A DNA stretch of 64,000 nucleotides from positions 1,025,741 to 1,089,740 of the forward strand of contig VIEA01000001.1 in assembly GCA_008087055.1 (NCBI GenBank), read 5' to 3'. Within the stretch, counting starts at the first letter, position 1. Every line of letters starts with the position of its first letter. This document shows, in pieces, positions 62,980 to 64,000 of this stretch. The notes under the pieces are model-generated. The model saw only the letters and a program-made list of their open reading frames with translations, was not told the DNA's origin and searched no databases. A program made the position numbers and the translations under genes. The DNA comes from Gammaproteobacteria bacterium LSUCC0096 (GTDB lineage: Bacteria; Pseudomonadota; Gammaproteobacteria; Pseudomonadales; Litorivicinaceae).

Positions 62980-64000
62980 CAACTCTCCAGCTCAATCGTT
63001 GTTAGGTTATCCCGAAGAATCGGGCCATATTCATATTTGCCTGGACACACATAAGTGCACAGTGCGAGATCTTCTTCAGCCAACTCGAGTGCGCCGAGCT
63101 TTACAGCCATATCCGTGTCACCAACGATCAGCGAACGCAGTAGCTGTGTCGGTAGCACATCGAGTGGCATCACTTTTTCATAGGCCCCGACTGGAACCAT
63201 GGCGCGTGGAGAACCATTGGTGTTTGTTGTGTAATCAAGCAACTTGCCAGGCATGAGCTTCGACAAATAGATGCCCATCACCGAGTGCTTATTTGTACCT
63301 GGTGACAACCAACCGAACGGTACGCGATGCGTTCCTTCTTCAAGAACTGAGACTTGTTGATGATACCGACCGAGATACCCAAATACGCCCGCTGCGGTAC
63401 GACCACCTAAGATCGAACCAGAGACGACACGATGCGAGCCATCCTCCAATTCACCAGCTGTCAGTTCATCAAGCGATGCGCCCACTCGAGTAACCACGAG
63501 ACGCGGTGCTTTCACAGAAGGTCCTGCCAAACTTATGACACGCTCGGTGGACAACACACCCTCTTTAAATAGACGACCAATCGCTATCACGTCTTGGGCT
63601 GATAGATGCCAAACTTCTTTACCCTCTCCAACCGGATCCAGGTGATGAATGTGCGTACCAACAAGTCCTGCTGGATGCTTACCTGAAAACGTCTCAACCT
63701 GAGCCGATCCTGCATCGAAGGATGCCTTTGGATCTCGACATACAAAGACTGTGCCTTCAGTCAGCTTAGAAATGACTGAAATACCGTCGACGAACGCCTC
63801 AGGCTGCCTAGCGATCGCCAGAGCCTGATCGCCAGCCAATGGGTTAGTATCCATCGCGTTAACAAAAATCGAATGCGGTACCGCGTTGATTGCCGGAATC
63901 TTCTCGTAAGGACGACGACGAATGGCGCTCCAAAGACCGCTCTCGACCAATTCCTCAACCACCGCATCACGTGTCAGCGCACTCAGATCTGCATGTGACT
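62979..64000 (-). CDS. nqrA: Na+-NQR subunit A (N-terminus outside window)
   Basis: Cytoplasmic subunit interacting with quinone at the NqrB interface. The frame is open to base 64000: upstream of an internal GTG at 63962 the translation continues ([13 protein letters not shown]), matching the LTR-x-x-VV segment before [17 protein letters not shown] in known NqrA. About 340 of roughly 445 residues are visible, including [16 protein letters not shown] and [16 protein letters not shown]. The start codon and operon promoter are beyond the window. Confidence 0.95.
   Translation of the reverse strand, partial: SHADLSALTRDAVVEELVESGLWSAIRRRPYEKIPAINAVPHSIFVNAMDTNPLAGDQALAIARQPEAFVDGISVISKLTEGTVFVCRDPKASFDAGSAQVETFSGKHPAGLVGTHIHHLDPVGEGKEVWHLSAQDVIAIGRLFKEGVLSTERVISLAGPSVKAPRLVVTRVGASLDELTAGELEDGSHRVVSGSILGGRTAAGVFGYLGRYHQQVSVLEEGTHRVPFGWLSPGTNKHSVMGIYLSKLMPGKLLDYTTNTNGSPRAMVPVGAYEKVMPLDVLPTQLLRSLIVGDTDMAVKLGALELAEEDLALCTYVCPGKYEYGPILRDNLTTIELES

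Overview
The window is a compact, gene-dense chromosomal segment of a gammaproteobacterium, almost certainly marine or at least salt-adapted. It carries a complete Na+-translocating NADH:quinone reductase locus and a DUF368 lipid-carrier transporter, and its gene order matches Pseudomonas/Oceanospirillales: tol-pal with ruvABC and aspS; nlpD-rpoS-fdxA-mutS; rseP-bamA-lpxD-fabZ-lpxA-lpxB-rnhB-dnaE-accA; rpsB-tsf-pyrH-frr; and map-glnD-dapC-dapD-dapE. Base composition looks balanced by eye (not computed). I cannot name the genus from sequence alone. I found about 70 protein genes, two of them cut by the window ends (queC, nqrA). I recognised no tRNA or rRNA genes, CRISPR arrays, insertion sequences or prophage. 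No gene-free stretch exceeds 180 bases.

Layout. 1-11,100 (minus): aspS-yebC-ruvC-ruvA-ruvB-ybgC-tolQRAB-pal-cpoB-queE-queC, covering translation, Holliday-junction resolution, the Tol-Pal envelope machine and queuosine precursor synthesis. 11,198-14,669: pncC (minus) divergent from mutS-fdxA (plus), with no recA. 14,671-43,475 (minus): about 29 kb of nearly continuous stop/start-overlapping genes, in transcription order rpsB-tsf, pyrH-frr-uppS-cdsA-dxr-rseP-bamA-lpxD-fabZ-lpxA-lpxB-rnhB-dnaE-accA-tilS, then pyrG-kdsA-eno-ftsB-ispD-ispF-truD-pcm-DUF368-nlpD-rpoS. skp and surE are missing from their usual places. 43,653-50,844 (plus): map-glnD-dapC-yffB-dapD-dapE, linking nitrogen sensing with lysine/diaminopimelate synthesis. 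50,846-54,579: a membrane-anchored cold-shock-domain protein, slyX, an apt-nucleosidase adenine-salvage pair, trhO-bolA and a vapBC toxin-antitoxin pair. 54,712-64,000 (minus): nqrABCDEF-apbE-nqrM-sthA-rfbB, in which ApbE attaches FMN to NqrB and NqrC, NqrM supports assembly, SthA balances NADH and NADPH, and an orphan rfbB is translationally coupled at the end.

The points I would look at first are regulatory structures hidden in this compact layout. Intrinsic-terminator-like hairpins sit inside or against coding sequence at operon junctions: inside the first codons of queE, across the last codons of tolB, inside the apbE signal-peptide region, and against the pyrH ribosome-binding site. bolA and mutS have -10-like boxes exactly six bases before the ATG and no Shine-Dalgarno sequence, suggesting leaderless mRNAs. 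The rpsB leader contains two mutually exclusive stems next to its ribosome-binding site. RpoS lacks region 1.1 and has a shortened sigma-3 region. Ribosomal protein S2 carries a Lys/Ala/Glu/Pro tail of roughly 100 residues. NqrB has serine where the FMN-acceptor threonine is expected. I saw no wholly new multi-gene system; what is new-looking is regulatory or a variant of a known protein.
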